Shown here: in pieces, positions 1 to 8,754 of the stretch
Position numbering within the stretch: the first letter of the stretch is position 1
Layout: the number at the start of each line of letters is the position of its first letter
NCBI GenBank assembly: GCA_045531455.1
Contig: JAZSEA010000112.1
Coordinates: 26,272-90,271, forward strand
DNA: 64,000 nt
Direction of reading: 5' to 3'
From: CAG-390 sp045531455
GTDB taxonomy: Bacteria > Bacillota > Clostridia > Oscillospirales > CAG-272
The notes under the pieces: generated by a model
Database searches by the model: none
The model's input: only the letters and a program-made list of their open reading frames with translations
Told to the model about the DNA's origin: nothing
Translations under genes and position numbers: made by a program

Positions 1-431
1 CCGATGCTTCCGACCTCCTCTGAGGCGGTTGCGATGAAGAGAACGCCGTATTCATTATCGACAGGCGGATTCTCGATAAGGTATCTCATTCCGAGCATCA
101 GAACCGCGAGATTGGCGGTATCGTCGCCGATACCGGGGCAGTAGAGCTTGTCGTCCTCCTTTTTGATCTCAAGCGGAACGTCAAAATCAAAGACCGTGTC
201 GGTGTGGGCAGAGAAGATGATCCATTTCCCGCTTTTTCCGGGGAAAGCCTTCCAGACTACGTTGCAGAATTCGTCGATCTCAACTCCCTCGGCTCCTGCA
301 TTTTTCAGCCATTCGGCACAGAACTCGGCGCGCTTCCTTTCGTGTCCGCTCGGCGCGGGGATGAGAGTCATATCGCAGGTAAGCTTAGTAAGCTCCTCTG
401 TGTGAGCGATAGCATAATCGTGAAAAGTCAT
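1..431 (-). CDS. M20 family metallopeptidase, C-terminal part outside window
   Basis: Probable zinc-dependent cytoplasmic di/tripeptidase of the M20 (PepT/PepV/carboxypeptidase G2) type. I translated the minus strand from the ATG at 431-429: an N-terminal helix, an HTDT metal motif (His76, Asp78), GIGDD at about 101-104 supplying the bridging Asp, and TASEEVG with the Glu-Glu pair at about 138-139. These are the M20 ligands in the right order and spacing. The protein runs off the window after 143 codons, so its dimerisation domain and exact substrate are unseen. The start overlaps the stop of the upstream gene by one base (TGATG), so it is the third gene of the GNAT operon and probably translationally coupled. 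Family call is firm, substrate unknown. Confidence 0.85.
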   Translation of the reverse strand, partial: MTFHDYAIAHTEELTKLTCDMTLIPAPSGHERKRAEFCAEWLKNAGAEGVEIDEFCNVVWKAFPGKSGKWIIFSAHTDTVFDFDVPLEIKKEDDKLYCPGIGDDTANLAVLMLGMRYLIENPPVDNEYGVLFIATASEEVGSI

Positions 432-1318
432 CAGAAATCAAACTCCTCTCTTTCGTAGATCTTGCATTTTTGGGTGTTGATAAGCATTCTGCCCTTGTAA
501 AACGCGACACATTCGACCTCCTGATCAAAGAAGGGCGCGGTTGAAAGATCCTCGCAGAGAGCGTATTTTTTCTCCTTGAGGTCGATGACGTTGAGCGCGT
601 CGGGGGTGTCCTCTCGTCCAAAGCCGAACGAGTAGTAGAGTCTGTCCTCGTAGATCGTTCCGCCCTGAGTTGCAAAAGCATTGAAGGGAAGGAAGAACTG
701 ATCGAGAATGTCGTCCGCAGTGAAGGTCACGTCACCCTCGGCAGGATTGGGAAGGCGGAATTTGGTTACGATATATTCGTTGTCGGGGCGGTACATCTCG
801 CGTTTTGTGCGGTAACGAGCAGAGTGGAGATAGAAGAAGCCGTTCTTGACGTCAACGAGCGACGCGGGCCAACCCCAGCCGGGGATCTCGAATTTCTTGC
901 CGTCCTTTTCTGTAGGCTTGTAATAAATTCGCTGAACCGTTTCAGCCGAGTAAACTCCGTCTTTCAGACGGATCTGCTCGACTGCGCAATAAGCAAGCCA
1001 ACCCTTTTCGTCCGCATCACCGCTGTTGCCCGCGGTAACGTACATCAGAGGAAAATCCTCTCCGGGCATAGTTGCGCCGAACATAGCGTCGTTCGCGTGG
1101 TTGTCGTATCTCTTGTCTTCCTCGTTCTTGCAGTACGAGCCGAGCTTGAAGATGCCGACGGGCTTCGGATCGCGGCTGACGAGATCGTATGCGCCTGCAA
1201 CTCCGCTGTGATAGAGTACGAACGCGGTGTCTCCGTGGATAGCCATTCCCTGAACCGAACGGCGTTTGCCGAACATCTCGGCGGTGGGGTTCTCAAATTC
1301 CATATAAAGCTTGTACAT
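431..1318 (-). CDS. conserved protein of unknown function, beta-propeller-like
   Basis: A 295-residue protein without signal peptide or membrane segment. It has repeated short beta-strand stretches (MAIHGDTAFVLYHSG, PLMYVTAGNSGDA, GGTIYEDRLYYSFGFG, VECVAFYKGRMLINTQ) typical of a WD/kelch-like beta-propeller that reads one residue set per blade, but I cannot assign a named family. It lies 8 nt after the GNAT gene and overlaps the following M20 peptidase by one base, so the three are one operon. Nothing in the sequence shows catalytic residues. It could be a binding or scaffold protein or a lyase-type propeller enzyme; function unknown. Confidence 0.7.
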   Translation of the reverse strand: MYKLYMEFENPTAEMFGKRRSVQGMAIHGDTAFVLYHSGVAGAYDLVSRDPKPVGIFKLGSYCKNEEDKRYDNHANDAMFGATMPGEDFPLMYVTAGNSGDADEKGWLAYCAVEQIRLKDGVYSAETVQRIYYKPTEKDGKKFEIPGWGWPASLVDVKNGFFYLHSARYRTKREMYRPDNEYIVTKFRLPNPAEGDVTFTADDILDQFFLPFNAFATQGGTIYEDRLYYSFGFGREDTPDALNVIDLKEKKYALCEDLSTAPFFDQEVECVAFYKGRMLINTQKCKIYEREEFDF

Positions 1319-1326
1319 TTTTTACC

Positions 1327-1803
1327 TCACTTAACAAGTGCCGCGATCTTATCCTCGGTCAGACGGTAGGTCGTCCATTCATCCATCGAAACCGCACCGA
1401 GCGAGAGATAGAATTTGATACTCGGCTCGTTCCAGTTAAGGCAGGTCCATTCCATTCTGCCGCAGTTTCGCTCCTTTGCGATCCTTGCAACCTCGCAGAA
1501 GAGAGCCTTGCCGTAGCCCTTGCCGCGGTGCTCGGGCCAGACGAAGAGGTCCTCAAGGTGAATACCCGAGCGTCCGACGAATGTGGAATAATTGTGGAAG
1601 AAGAGCGCAAAGCCGACCTCCTTACCGTCTTCAAGAGCGAAGATGACCTCTGCGTTTCCTTTTCCGAAAACGACCTCCTTGATCAATGCCTCGGTGTTTA
1701 TGACCTCATCGAGCATTTTTTCGTAAGTGGCAATTCCTTTGATAAATTCAAGGACAAGAGCGGCGTCGTCCTCCGTCGCGTATCTGAACTGAAAATTATT
1801 CAT
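1327..1803 (-). CDS. GNAT N-acetyltransferase, diamine acetyltransferase-like
   Basis: 158-residue cytoplasmic acetyl-CoA-dependent N-acetyltransferase. The pyrophosphate-binding motif is HRGKGYGKA (about 92-100), and the LEDLFVWPEH strand, MEWTCLNWN (about 117-125) and FYLSLGA with a following EW and YRL match the spermidine/spermine and thialysine acetyltransferase branch, so small polyamines or amino acids are likely substrates (inference). I chose the ATG at 1803 because GGAGG lies 8 nt upstream; a reading 17 codons longer lacks a ribosome binding site. First gene of an operon with the propeller-like protein and the M20 peptidase, behind a sigma-A promoter. Confidence 0.85.
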   Translation of the reverse strand: MNNFQFRYATEDDAALVLEFIKGIATYEKMLDEVINTEALIKEVVFGKGNAEVIFALEDGKEVGFALFFHNYSTFVGRSGIHLEDLFVWPEHRGKGYGKALFCEVARIAKERNCGRMEWTCLNWNEPSIKFYLSLGAVSMDEWTTYRLTEDKIAALVK

Positions 1804-1825
1804 GTTAATATCCTCCATTTGTTTT

Positions 1826-1854
1826 ATTATATCACATTTTCCTTGATATTTCAA
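1826..1854 (-). promoter_or_regulatory. sigma-A promoter of the GNAT operon
   Basis: On the minus strand TTGAAA (1854-1849), a 17-nt spacer and TATAAT (1831-1826), about 22 nt before the chosen start codon. Confidence 0.75.
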
Positions 1855-1875
1855 CCGATTTGATAAGGTTTTATT

Positions 1876-1911
1876 TACAAAAACCGATCCGCCGAAATCG
1901 GCGGATCGGTT
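1876..1911 (-). terminator. intrinsic terminator after the 311-residue anchored protein
   Basis: Perfect 13-bp stem (1882-1894 with 1899-1911) with a 4-nt loop, followed on the minus strand by TTTTTG. It ends the two-gene operon of anchored proteins. Confidence 0.85.
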
Positions 1912-1926
1912 GATATTCAGGTTTGA

Positions 1927-2862
1927 TCAGTTTTCTCTTCTTTTTGCAATAATTGCAACTCCGAGGACGGAGACAACTGCGATAACTGCGAAGATAACGA
2001 AGGAGTCACCTGTATCCGTGGAGGACTCGGGCTCGGTCGTCTCGGGGGCCGCGGTCGTCTCGGGAGCTGCGGTCGTCTCGGGTGCTTCCTTTACAACGAT
2101 ATCAAGGCTTGCGAGAGCCAACGGGATACCGGGTGTGCCGTTGAGATCATCGGGGATAATGTAAAGAGTGTACTCTCCTGCGGGGAAATCATAATACTCG
2201 GACATAGAGGAACCGATGTGGCGGGCTCTCTTGATATCAAAGGTCGTGCCCTTGCCAACTGTGGAAATGTAATCCCAATAGATCGAGGGTCCGACGTATC
2301 CCTTCGGGAAGATACCGATCCAGTCCTTGCCGCCGGCGTTTACGCTCGAAGCAGCAACGTAGATGGTCTCGCCGACGACGTATTCTGTCTTATCGGTGAC
2401 GATGTAGGTGTCCTTGTCGGGGAGAGTGAGCTCGGGAATCTTGGCTGCGTTCGGATCGGGAATTACCGTGATATCGATCGAAGCGAGCATCAGGTCGTAG
2501 CCTTTTTTGATAGAAAGATCATCGGGAATGATGAAGACCGTGTATTCGCCTGCGGGGAGGGAATAAAGATTGTTACGGTTCTTGCCGAGTCTGGTTGCTT
2601 TACGAATGTCGAAATTTTCGGTGATCTCGGTGAGATAATTCCAGCGTATCGCAGCACCCGTCTTGTCACCCTTGACGGTAATGCCGAGCCAGTCCTTGCC
2701 GGAAGTATTGGCACTCTTGGCATTGACGATGATGGGTTCGCCTTCAACGTATGTGGTCTTGTCTGTGGTGAGAAGGGGATCTGCAGCTGAGGTGTTGAGT
2801 GAGAAGGAGAAGAGCGAGAGAAGGGTAGCAACGAGGAGAAGTGCGGAAATGATTTTCTTCAT
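1927..2862 (-). CDS. secreted, C-terminally anchored protein with two copies of a beta domain
   Basis: 311 residues: signal peptide (about 1-27), two related domains of roughly 105 residues (about 30-135 and 150-255), a Thr/Glu/Pro linker with three PETTAA-like units, then a hydrophobic helix and a basic KRREN end. Each domain carries TTDKTxYxxGExIxVxAxSxNxxGKDWxGI, an aromatic WxY and the run PAGEYTxxIIPDD; the pattern resembles an all-beta binding module. The same pair forms the N-terminus of the 736-residue protein just upstream, at high identity, so one gene arose from a partial copy of the other. No LPxTG motif is visible. Likely displayed on the cell surface; ligand unknown. Second gene of its operon (29-nt gap). 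Confidence 0.75.
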   Translation of the reverse strand: MKKIISALLLVATLLSLFSFSLNTSAADPLLTTDKTTYVEGEPIIVNAKSANTSGKDWLGITVKGDKTGAAIRWNYLTEITENFDIRKATRLGKNRNNLYSLPAGEYTVFIIPDDLSIKKGYDLMLASIDITVIPDPNAAKIPELTLPDKDTYIVTDKTEYVVGETIYVAASSVNAGGKDWIGIFPKGYVGPSIYWDYISTVGKGTTFDIKRARHIGSSMSEYYDFPAGEYTLYIIPDDLNGTPGIPLALASLDIVVKEAPETTAAPETTAAPETTEPESSTDTGDSFVIFAVIAVVSVLGVAIIAKRREN

Positions 2863-2890
2863 GATGTAGTCCTTCCTTTATTTATATTTT

Positions 2891-5101
2891 TTATTTTCTT
2901 TTCTTGATGACAGCCGCGCCGAGTGCGATCACGGCAATAATTGCGATCGGGGATGCAACGGAGCTGCATCCGCGCTTCTTAGCGACGGTAGGCTCGGTTT
3001 CATCGGGAGCCTCGGTCTGCTCGGGAGCGGGAGTAGCTTCGGGTTCTGTTGCCTCCGGTTCTGTCACTTCAGGAGTGGTAACGGGTTCTGTTGTAACCTC
3101 GGGCTCGGTAGTCGTTTCATCGGTCTTGGTCTGAGTATAGCTTACGAGGAATTGTGCGGAGGATACCCATTCGCCCGTGACGAAGTTTCTGCCGAGAACG
3201 GCAACCTTATCCTCGTAAATGCGGATGTAATAACCCTCACTACCCGTCTGACGCTCACCTGTTACGATGTCGTAGGAGTGCCAGAGATAAGCGACGGACG
3301 AGGTATTGAAGTAGCTGGCTCCATTACCCTTGTACATACAGTTATCCGAATCGAGGATCCAATGGGTATGACCGTTGAAGAACATGACCTCGGGATATTT
3401 GTTGACAACGGCTTTGAGCTGAGTATGGTTGGAGACACCGCTCCAGCCCTCCGCCTGGCTGCTGCCCGAAGTGGTGTTAAGCATCGGCTGATGATGGAAG
3501 ACGAAAATAGGTCTGCCGTCGCGGTTTTCGTTGATCTTTTCCTCAAGCCAATTCAGCTGAGTCTTGGTAAGCTTGGATGCACCCGTGGTCTCGGATGCGA
3601 TAAAGATGTAGTGATAGCCGTTGACCCAAACGTCATAGTAGGGCTTGTCGGGAGTGCTTCCGTCGGGGAAGTTGAGGTTCTCGAGGAACTGCTTGAGACC
3701 CGCATCGTAATTTGTGCCGATATATTCGTGGTTACCGATGCCGAGGTAGAGAGCGGGAGCATTCTTGACGGAGTTGTAATGCTGATGGAAATAGGTCCAA
3801 TATTCGGGGGAGTCGCCGCGGTCAACGATATCGCCGACGGCAAAGATGCCGACCGAATCGGGGCTGTTCTTGACAACGTCATTGAGCATTCCGATGAAGT
3901 GCTTGCTGTATTCATTGGATGCGTCGCCTTTGATATGGATATCGCTGACGATCTGGAACTCGGAGAGGACCTTGCCAAAGCCCTTTGAAGCCGCACCCTC
4001 GGGGAGCTTGACCTCGAGGCACTTTTCCGAGATACCGTTGCTGTCATTATAAGTATAGATAAGAAGCTTGGTCGCACCCTCGGGGATGATGGTGTTCGGG
4101 GTCATCTCGTGGGTGACGGTCGTTCCCGTTACCTTGAAGCGTGCAAGGCGTGTGTAGCCCTCGAGCTTACCCGCGTCGTTTGCCCACCACATATAGATGT
4201 CGTCTGCCATATGATCCTCGGGGAGGTTGATGGTCAGAGTACCGTCAGCCATACCGTCGGTGTCGTTCTTGAGCTTGTAGGTAGCCGAAAGCGGGGCTTT
4301 TGCTATCTTCGAGGGATCGTTTACGATCTTGATATCGAGGGATGCGAGCGCGATGCCGATTCCGTTTTTGCCTGTCAGGTCATCGGGGATGATATAGAGA
4401 GTGTATTCACCCGCGGGGAGTCCGAAATAATCCGACATCGAGGAGCCCATATTGCTTGCCTTTTCGATATCAAATGTCTTGCCCTTGCCGACCGTGGAGA
4501 TATAATCCCAGTAGATAGAGGGGCCGATGTGCCCCTTCGGGAAGATACCGATCCAGTCCTTGCCGCCTGCATTTGCACTCGAAGCCGCAACGTAAACGGT
4601 CTCGCCGACGAAGTATTCGGTCTTGTCGGTTACGATGTAGGTGTCCTTATCGGGAAGAGTCAGCTCGGGGATCTTCTCGGTCGAATTCGGATTGGGGATT
4701 ACCGTGATATCGATCGAGGCGAGACGCTTGTCATAGCCCGATTTTACGGTATGATCATCGGGAATGATGAAAATGGTGTATTCGCCTGCGGGGATGGAAT
4801 AGAGGCTGTTTCGGTTTTTGCCGAGCCTCGATGCTTCTCGGATATCGAAATTATCGCCGATCTCGTTCAGGTAATTCCAACGGATCGAGGCACCCGTCAC
4901 GTCACCCTTAACGGTGATGCCGAGCCAATCCTTGCCCGAGGAGTTTGTGCTTGAGGCATTGACGATGATCGGCTCACCCTCATAGTAGGTGGTCTTGTCG
5001 GTCGTAAGCTTTGCCGCGCTGTCGGCGGAGACAGTCACGGTGAGTGAAAGTGTGGCGAGGATCATGCTGAAAAGCAGGGTAAATGCCGCAAATTTTTTCA
5101 T
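2891..5101 (-). CDS. secreted, anchored calcineurin-like phosphoesterase
   Basis: 736 residues. Signal peptide about 1-26; two homologous beta domains (about 30-135 and 155-260); an Ig-like stretch (about 265-375); a metallophosphoesterase domain with DIH (Asp387, His389), GDIVDR (423-428), GNHE (456-459), FHHQP and GHTHW, which are all the two-metal ligands of the calcineurin-like family; a Thr/Glu/Pro linker; and a C-terminal KKRGCSS, hydrophobic helix, KKRK tail. It should cleave phosphomonoesters or diesters outside the cell, perhaps nucleotides (inference). Heads a two-gene operon behind a near-consensus promoter. The GC-containing anchor resembles that of the endonuclease at 14856-16004. 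Confidence 0.85.
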   Translation of the reverse strand: MKKFAAFTLLFSMILATLSLTVTVSADSAAKLTTDKTTYYEGEPIIVNASSTNSSGKDWLGITVKGDVTGASIRWNYLNEIGDNFDIREASRLGKNRNSLYSIPAGEYTIFIIPDDHTVKSGYDKRLASIDITVIPNPNSTEKIPELTLPDKDTYIVTDKTEYFVGETVYVAASSANAGGKDWIGIFPKGHIGPSIYWDYISTVGKGKTFDIEKASNMGSSMSDYFGLPAGEYTLYIIPDDLTGKNGIGIALASLDIKIVNDPSKIAKAPLSATYKLKNDTDGMADGTLTINLPEDHMADDIYMWWANDAGKLEGYTRLARFKVTGTTVTHEMTPNTIIPEGATKLLIYTYNDSNGISEKCLEVKLPEGAASKGFGKVLSEFQIVSDIHIKGDASNEYSKHFIGMLNDVVKNSPDSVGIFAVGDIVDRGDSPEYWTYFHQHYNSVKNAPALYLGIGNHEYIGTNYDAGLKQFLENLNFPDGSTPDKPYYDVWVNGYHYIFIASETTGASKLTKTQLNWLEEKINENRDGRPIFVFHHQPMLNTTSGSSQAEGWSGVSNHTQLKAVVNKYPEVMFFNGHTHWILDSDNCMYKGNGASYFNTSSVAYLWHSYDIVTGERQTGSEGYYIRIYEDKVAVLGRNFVTGEWVSSAQFLVSYTQTKTDETTTEPEVTTEPVTTPEVTEPEATEPEATPAPEQTEAPDETEPTVAKKRGCSSVASPIAIIAVIALGAAVIKKRK

Positions 5102-5146
5102 TGGAGTGCTCCTTTTCTGTAAAAGTCGGTTTCAATTACCAATATC

Positions 5147-5175
5147 ATTATACAAAATTATTATCGATCTGTCAA
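5147..5175 (-). promoter_or_regulatory. consensus sigma-A promoter of the phosphoesterase operon
   Basis: Minus strand: perfect TTGACA (5175-5170), 17-nt spacer, perfect TATAAT (5152-5147). AAAGGAG precedes the ATG at 5101. Confidence 0.85.
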
Positions 5176-5182
5176 CGCTTTT

Positions 5183-5659
5183 TTAAGATTCTTTTATCTT
5201 TTTGCCCGCGATATGCTCGGGAATGAGCTCAAGACAGAGCATGTTTTTGCCGAAAGATACGATTTCTTTTTCGATATACTCGCTGTCGGAGGTGAATTTA
5301 TAGCTGAGCTTTCGGCAGATATCCATTGCCCTGTCAAAGTCTTTGACAGCGCGGATCTTGCCGAAGACGATGACGCTTTTTATGTTGAGAGCCCAATCGC
5401 CGTCCTCGCGGTAGCCCGAATCGTAAACGCAGAAGGATACCTTGTCGCAATTTGCGATCGAGTCGATCTTGTGCCCCGATCTTCCGCTGTGGAAGTAGAG
5501 ATGACCGTCCTCCTCATTGTAGTAATAATTGATCGGAAGACCGTAAGGGTATCCGCCGTCACCGATGACGGAGAGAACTCCGCGGAGCTCGGTCTTCAGT
5601 ATTTGAGTGCACTCATCTGCCGTGAGTGCCTGCTTTTTTCTGACGATTTCTCTGAACAT
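5183..5659 (-). CDS. pyridoxamine 5'-phosphate oxidase-like FMN-binding protein
   Basis: 158 residues with the split-barrel pattern of the PNPOx/NimA-like family: an N-terminal helix, GVLSVIGDGGYPYGLPINYYY, a YFHSGRSGHKIDSI FMN-binding segment, then VSFCVYDSG and a YKS-type core strand SVIVFGKIRAV. Such proteins bind FMN and act as small oxidoreductases; some reduce nitroimidazoles. No signal peptide, so cytoplasmic. Monocistronic, divergent from the alcohol dehydrogenase; a TATAAT at 5694-5689 (minus strand) may be its -10. Substrate cannot be told. Confidence 0.8.
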   Translation of the reverse strand: MFREIVRKKQALTADECTQILKTELRGVLSVIGDGGYPYGLPINYYYNEEDGHLYFHSGRSGHKIDSIANCDKVSFCVYDSGYREDGDWALNIKSVIVFGKIRAVKDFDRAMDICRKLSYKFTSDSEYIEKEIVSFGKNMLCLELIPEHIAGKKIKES

Positions 5660-5747
5660 TTGATTGTACCTCTCGATTTATTGGATTAATTATACCATAA
5701 CGGAAAGAAAAAATCCACACAAACGCAAAATAATTTGTATTTCGCTA

Positions 5748-5776
5748 TTGAAATTTCACGCCCGATAAGGTATAAT
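5748..5776 (+). promoter_or_regulatory. sigma-A promoter of the alcohol dehydrogenase
   Basis: TTGAAA (5748-5753), 17-nt spacer, TATAAT (5771-5776); leader of about 55 nt ending in GGAGG (5825-5829). Confidence 0.8.
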
Positions 5777-5838
5777 AAAATCAACGGGCAGAATTGATCC
5801 CGAATTAATTAGGTAAAATATTACCGGAGGTACTTAAA

Positions 5839-6981
5839 ATGGCAAATCGTTTCGTATCCAACGCAATATCATATCACGGCAAGGGCGCGATCGCAGAGAT
5901 CCCCGGCATCATCGCCGCGAAGGGCTTTAAGAAGGCTTTCGTAGCTTCCGACCCCGACCTCGTTAAGTTTGGCGTAACCAAGAAGGTCACCGATCTCCTT
6001 GATGCCGCAGGTATGGCTTACGAGATCTATTCCGATATCAAGCCGAATCCCACCATTGAAAACGTAAAGAACGGCGTTGAGGCTTACAAGGCTTCGGGCG
6101 CAGACTATATGATCGCCATCGGCGGCGGCTCCTCCATGGACACCGCGAAGGCTATCGGTATCATCATCAACAACCCGGAATTCGCTGACGTTCGCTCGCT
6201 CGAGGGCGTTGCTCCCACCAAGAACCGCACGGTCTACACCATCGCAGTTCCCACGACAGCAGGTACCGCCGCAGAGGCTACCATCAACTACGTTATCACC
6301 GACGTAGAACGCAAGAGAAAGTTCGTTTGCGTTGACGTAAACGACATTCCCGACATTGCGGTCGTTGACCCCGATATGATGTCCACGATGCCCAAGGGAC
6401 TCACAGCCGCAACGGGTATGGACGCTCTCACCCACGCGATCGAGGGCTACACCACCAAGGCTGCCTGGGATCTTCCCGATTGCCTTAACCTTGAGGCTAT
6501 CCGCCTTATCGCAAAGAGCCTCCGCGGTGCTGTAAACAACGATCCCGAAGGCCGTGAGGGAATGGCTCTCGGTCAGTTCGTGACAGGTATGGCATTCTCG
6601 AACGTAGGTCTTGGAATCGCTCACTCTGTTGCTCACACTCTCGGTGCTGTTTACGATACACCCCACGGCGTTGCATGCGCTATGATGCTTCCCATCGTTA
6701 TGGAGTACAACGCAGATCAGACCGGCGAAAAGCTCAAGGCAGTTGCAGAGGCTATGGGCGTTGACACCGCAGTAATGTCTCAGGAAGAATACCGCAAGGC
6801 GGCAGTTGACGCGGTACGTCAGCTTTCCGTTGACGTCGGAATCCCCACAAAGCTTGAAGCCCTCAAGGAAGAGGACCTCGACTTCCTCGCAGAGTCGGCA
6901 TACGCAGACGCTTGCGCACCCGGCAACCCCAAGGCTGCATCGGTTGAGGATATCAAGGGACTTATCAGAAAGCTTATGTAA
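5839..6981 (+). CDS. iron-containing alcohol dehydrogenase (FucO-like group)
   Basis: 380 residues, the usual length for group III Fe-dependent alcohol dehydrogenases, which interconvert primary alcohols or lactaldehyde and aldehydes with NAD(P). The Rossmann-type GGGSSMDTAK is at 95-104 and the TAGTAAE nucleotide segment at 140-146. The metal ligands fall where expected from FucO: Asp195, His199, His262 and His276 (in GLGIAHSVAHTLGA and TPHG). No signal peptide. Single gene with its own promoter and a bidirectional terminator. Codons are strongly biased and the site is near-ideal, consistent with high expression in fermentation. Exact substrate (ethanol, propanediol or butanol) is not determinable. 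Confidence 0.92.
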   Translation: MANRFVSNAISYHGKGAIAEIPGIIAAKGFKKAFVASDPDLVKFGVTKKVTDLLDAAGMAYEIYSDIKPNPTIENVKNGVEAYKASGADYMIAIGGGSSMDTAKAIGIIINNPEFADVRSLEGVAPTKNRTVYTIAVPTTAGTAAEATINYVITDVERKRKFVCVDVNDIPDIAVVDPDMMSTMPKGLTAATGMDALTHAIEGYTTKAAWDLPDCLNLEAIRLIAKSLRGAVNNDPEGREGMALGQFVTGMAFSNVGLGIAHSVAHTLGAVYDTPHGVACAMMLPIVMEYNADQTGEKLKAVAEAMGVDTAVMSQEEYRKAAVDAVRQLSVDVGIPTKLEALKEEDLDFLAESAYADACAPGNPKAASVEDIKGLIRKLM

Positions 6982-6998
6982 TTTTCATTATTCATTAT

Positions 6999-7030
6999 AA
7001 AAGCCTCGATCTTCGGATCGAGGCTTTTTA
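6999..7030. terminator. bidirectional terminator
   Basis: 11-bp stem (7001-7011 with 7016-7026), TTCG loop, A-run before and T-run after, so it can serve both the dehydrogenase and the converging isomerase-like gene. Confidence 0.9.
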
Positions 7031-7031
7031 T

Positions 7032-7871
7032 TTAAATCAATTCTTTCAATTTCTTCGCCGCGTCCTTGAAAGCGGTCTTGGCATCGGGATATTTATTTGG
7101 ATTCTCGAAGGAGCGTCCGACGAGGGAATTGAGCCCCGAGAAGAGCTCAAGATGCGGCTCGAGCGACACGAAAAAGTCGCCGTCCGCGGCTCTTTTATGT
7201 TCCGCGAGAATTTCCGCGATCTTTGCCTCACCGCATCCGGGCGGTACGATCGCACCCGCGGAGAGAGCGTCCTTGATGTGGAAATACGCGATCCTTTCCT
7301 TTTGCAGGCGGTATGCCTCGGGATAAGGATCAACGCCTTCAAGGACGTAATTACCCATATCGTAAACGCACATAAGATCGGGGAAGGCATTGAGCAGCTC
7401 GCGGCAGCGCGCAGGAATATCGCCGTAGATCTTCGCCTCGTTTTCGTGGCACAGGATCACGCCGTATTCCTTTGCGAGAGCGAGCATTCTCTCAAGCGCG
7501 GAGAAGACCTCGTTCTTCATATCGACGATGCTTTTGCCCGCAGGCGCATAAAAGCTGAACATTCTGACGTATTTTGCGCCGAGGATATTTGCGTATTCAA
7601 AGACTCTTTTTGCAGTCTCAAAATGACCGTCAAGGTCGCCGTCAAGCTTGATCTTGCCGAGAGGCGAGCCGATTGCGGAGACCTTGATCCCGTACTTGTC
7701 AAGAAGCCTTTTAGCCTCAAGAACCTCATCCTTTGTCAGCTTGGAGATATTCTTTTTGTCAACGTGACGGATCTCGATATGAGATATTCCGAGCTTGCAT
7801 AAACCCTGAAGCTGTTCCTCGAAGGAATCCGCGTATTCATCGGCAAACGCCGAAAGTATGATACTTGCCAT
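7032..7871 (-). CDS. sugar phosphate isomerase/epimerase-like TIM barrel
   Basis: 279 residues of the xylose isomerase-like / AP endonuclease 2 superfamily (IolE, hydroxypyruvate isomerase, tagatose epimerase relatives). The probable metal ligands and acid/base residues are visible at the ends of the strands: EIRHVD early on, LCHENE mid-protein, VYDMGN, YFHIKD and VSLEPHL. It probably isomerises or epimerises a keto sugar or inositol derivative. Last gene of a run in which two Gfo/Idh dehydrogenases precede it by 2 and 11 nt, an arrangement common in catabolism of unusual sugars and polyols. Confidence 0.85.
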   Translation of the reverse strand: MASIILSAFADEYADSFEEQLQGLCKLGISHIEIRHVDKKNISKLTKDEVLEAKRLLDKYGIKVSAIGSPLGKIKLDGDLDGHFETAKRVFEYANILGAKYVRMFSFYAPAGKSIVDMKNEVFSALERMLALAKEYGVILCHENEAKIYGDIPARCRELLNAFPDLMCVYDMGNYVLEGVDPYPEAYRLQKERIAYFHIKDALSAGAIVPPGCGEAKIAEILAEHKRAADGDFFVSLEPHLELFSGLNSLVGRSFENPNKYPDAKTAFKDAAKKLKELI

Positions 7872-7873
7872 AT

Positions 7874-8743
7874 TTACACCTTGATTTCGGGGAGCACCTC
7901 AGCCTTGCCGCTTTCAAGCGAGCGCATAATGGCGTTCATAATGAATACGGGAGCGATGAATTCCTCATAAGTGCAGGTCTGCTCGCCGCCACTCAGGATT
8001 TCGGCAAATTCCTTGAATTCGCGGTAATACCAATCGGTGGTCGTCGGGATCTCAAAGGATTTCGATGACTTTTCAGCCATTCTTGCGGCGTAGTAAACGT
8101 AAGAGCCGTCGCAGAAAAGACCGACGCAATCGTAATTATCATAGTGGAAAAGCACGTTGATAGTTCTGCCGTTTTTCTTTGCCTCGACCGACTTCGGGAA
8201 TCTGCCGAAGATCTCGCAGACCATCTCAACAAGGTGCTGAGCGTAGAAATAAAATCCGCCGTAAGCGTTCTCCGCCTGATAGGGTGCGCGGATGAATCCG
8301 CCGAGAGTCTTGCCTCCGTTTTCATCGATGGCGTCCTTCTTGAGCTCTGCAACGTGAACGTCCTGCTTGAGTGACGAGCCGCCCGAAATTCTCGTTCCTC
8401 GTGCCTTGAGTTCACGCATAAACTCAACCGCCTCCTCCTCGGAGACCGTGATCGGTTTATCGATGAACATCGGGATTCCGCTTTCGATATAGGGCTTGGC
8501 GAATTTGTAATGATCGCCGCCGTGGCGTGCGGTGATCACGAGACCGTCGATCGCACCGACCGCGCTGTCATAGTTCTCAAGAACGGGAACGCCGAAGGTG
8601 TCGCGGAGCTTTTCCGATGCCGCAGGATCAACGCTGTAAACTCCGATACATTCGATGTCGGAAAATTCCTCATTTCCCTTAATGAATTTCAGAAAAGCGT
8701 TTGCGTGCGAATTTTCACAGCCGAGAATAGCAATTTTCTTCAT
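7874..8743 (-). CDS. Gfo/Idh/MocA family oxidoreductase (short form)
   Basis: 289 residues, about 40-60 fewer than the family norm. The N-terminal Rossmann segment reads IAILGCENSHANAF, where the third glycine of the classical GxGxxG is absent, and the catalytic-loop motif is FIDKPIT (DKP in place of EKP). NAD(P)-dependent oxidation of a sugar or cyclitol is the family role. The C-terminal alpha/beta domain is shorter than usual. Two nucleotides from the TIM-barrel gene downstream and 11 nt after a second family member, so the three are co-transcribed. Substrate unknown. Confidence 0.82.
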   Translation of the reverse strand: MKKIAILGCENSHANAFLKFIKGNEEFSDIECIGVYSVDPAASEKLRDTFGVPVLENYDSAVGAIDGLVITARHGGDHYKFAKPYIESGIPMFIDKPITVSEEEAVEFMRELKARGTRISGGSSLKQDVHVAELKKDAIDENGGKTLGGFIRAPYQAENAYGGFYFYAQHLVEMVCEIFGRFPKSVEAKKNGRTINVLFHYDNYDCVGLFCDGSYVYYAARMAEKSSKSFEIPTTTDWYYREFKEFAEILSGGEQTCTYEEFIAPVFIMNAIMRSLESGKAEVLPEIKV

Positions 8744-8754
8744 TATAATTCTCC

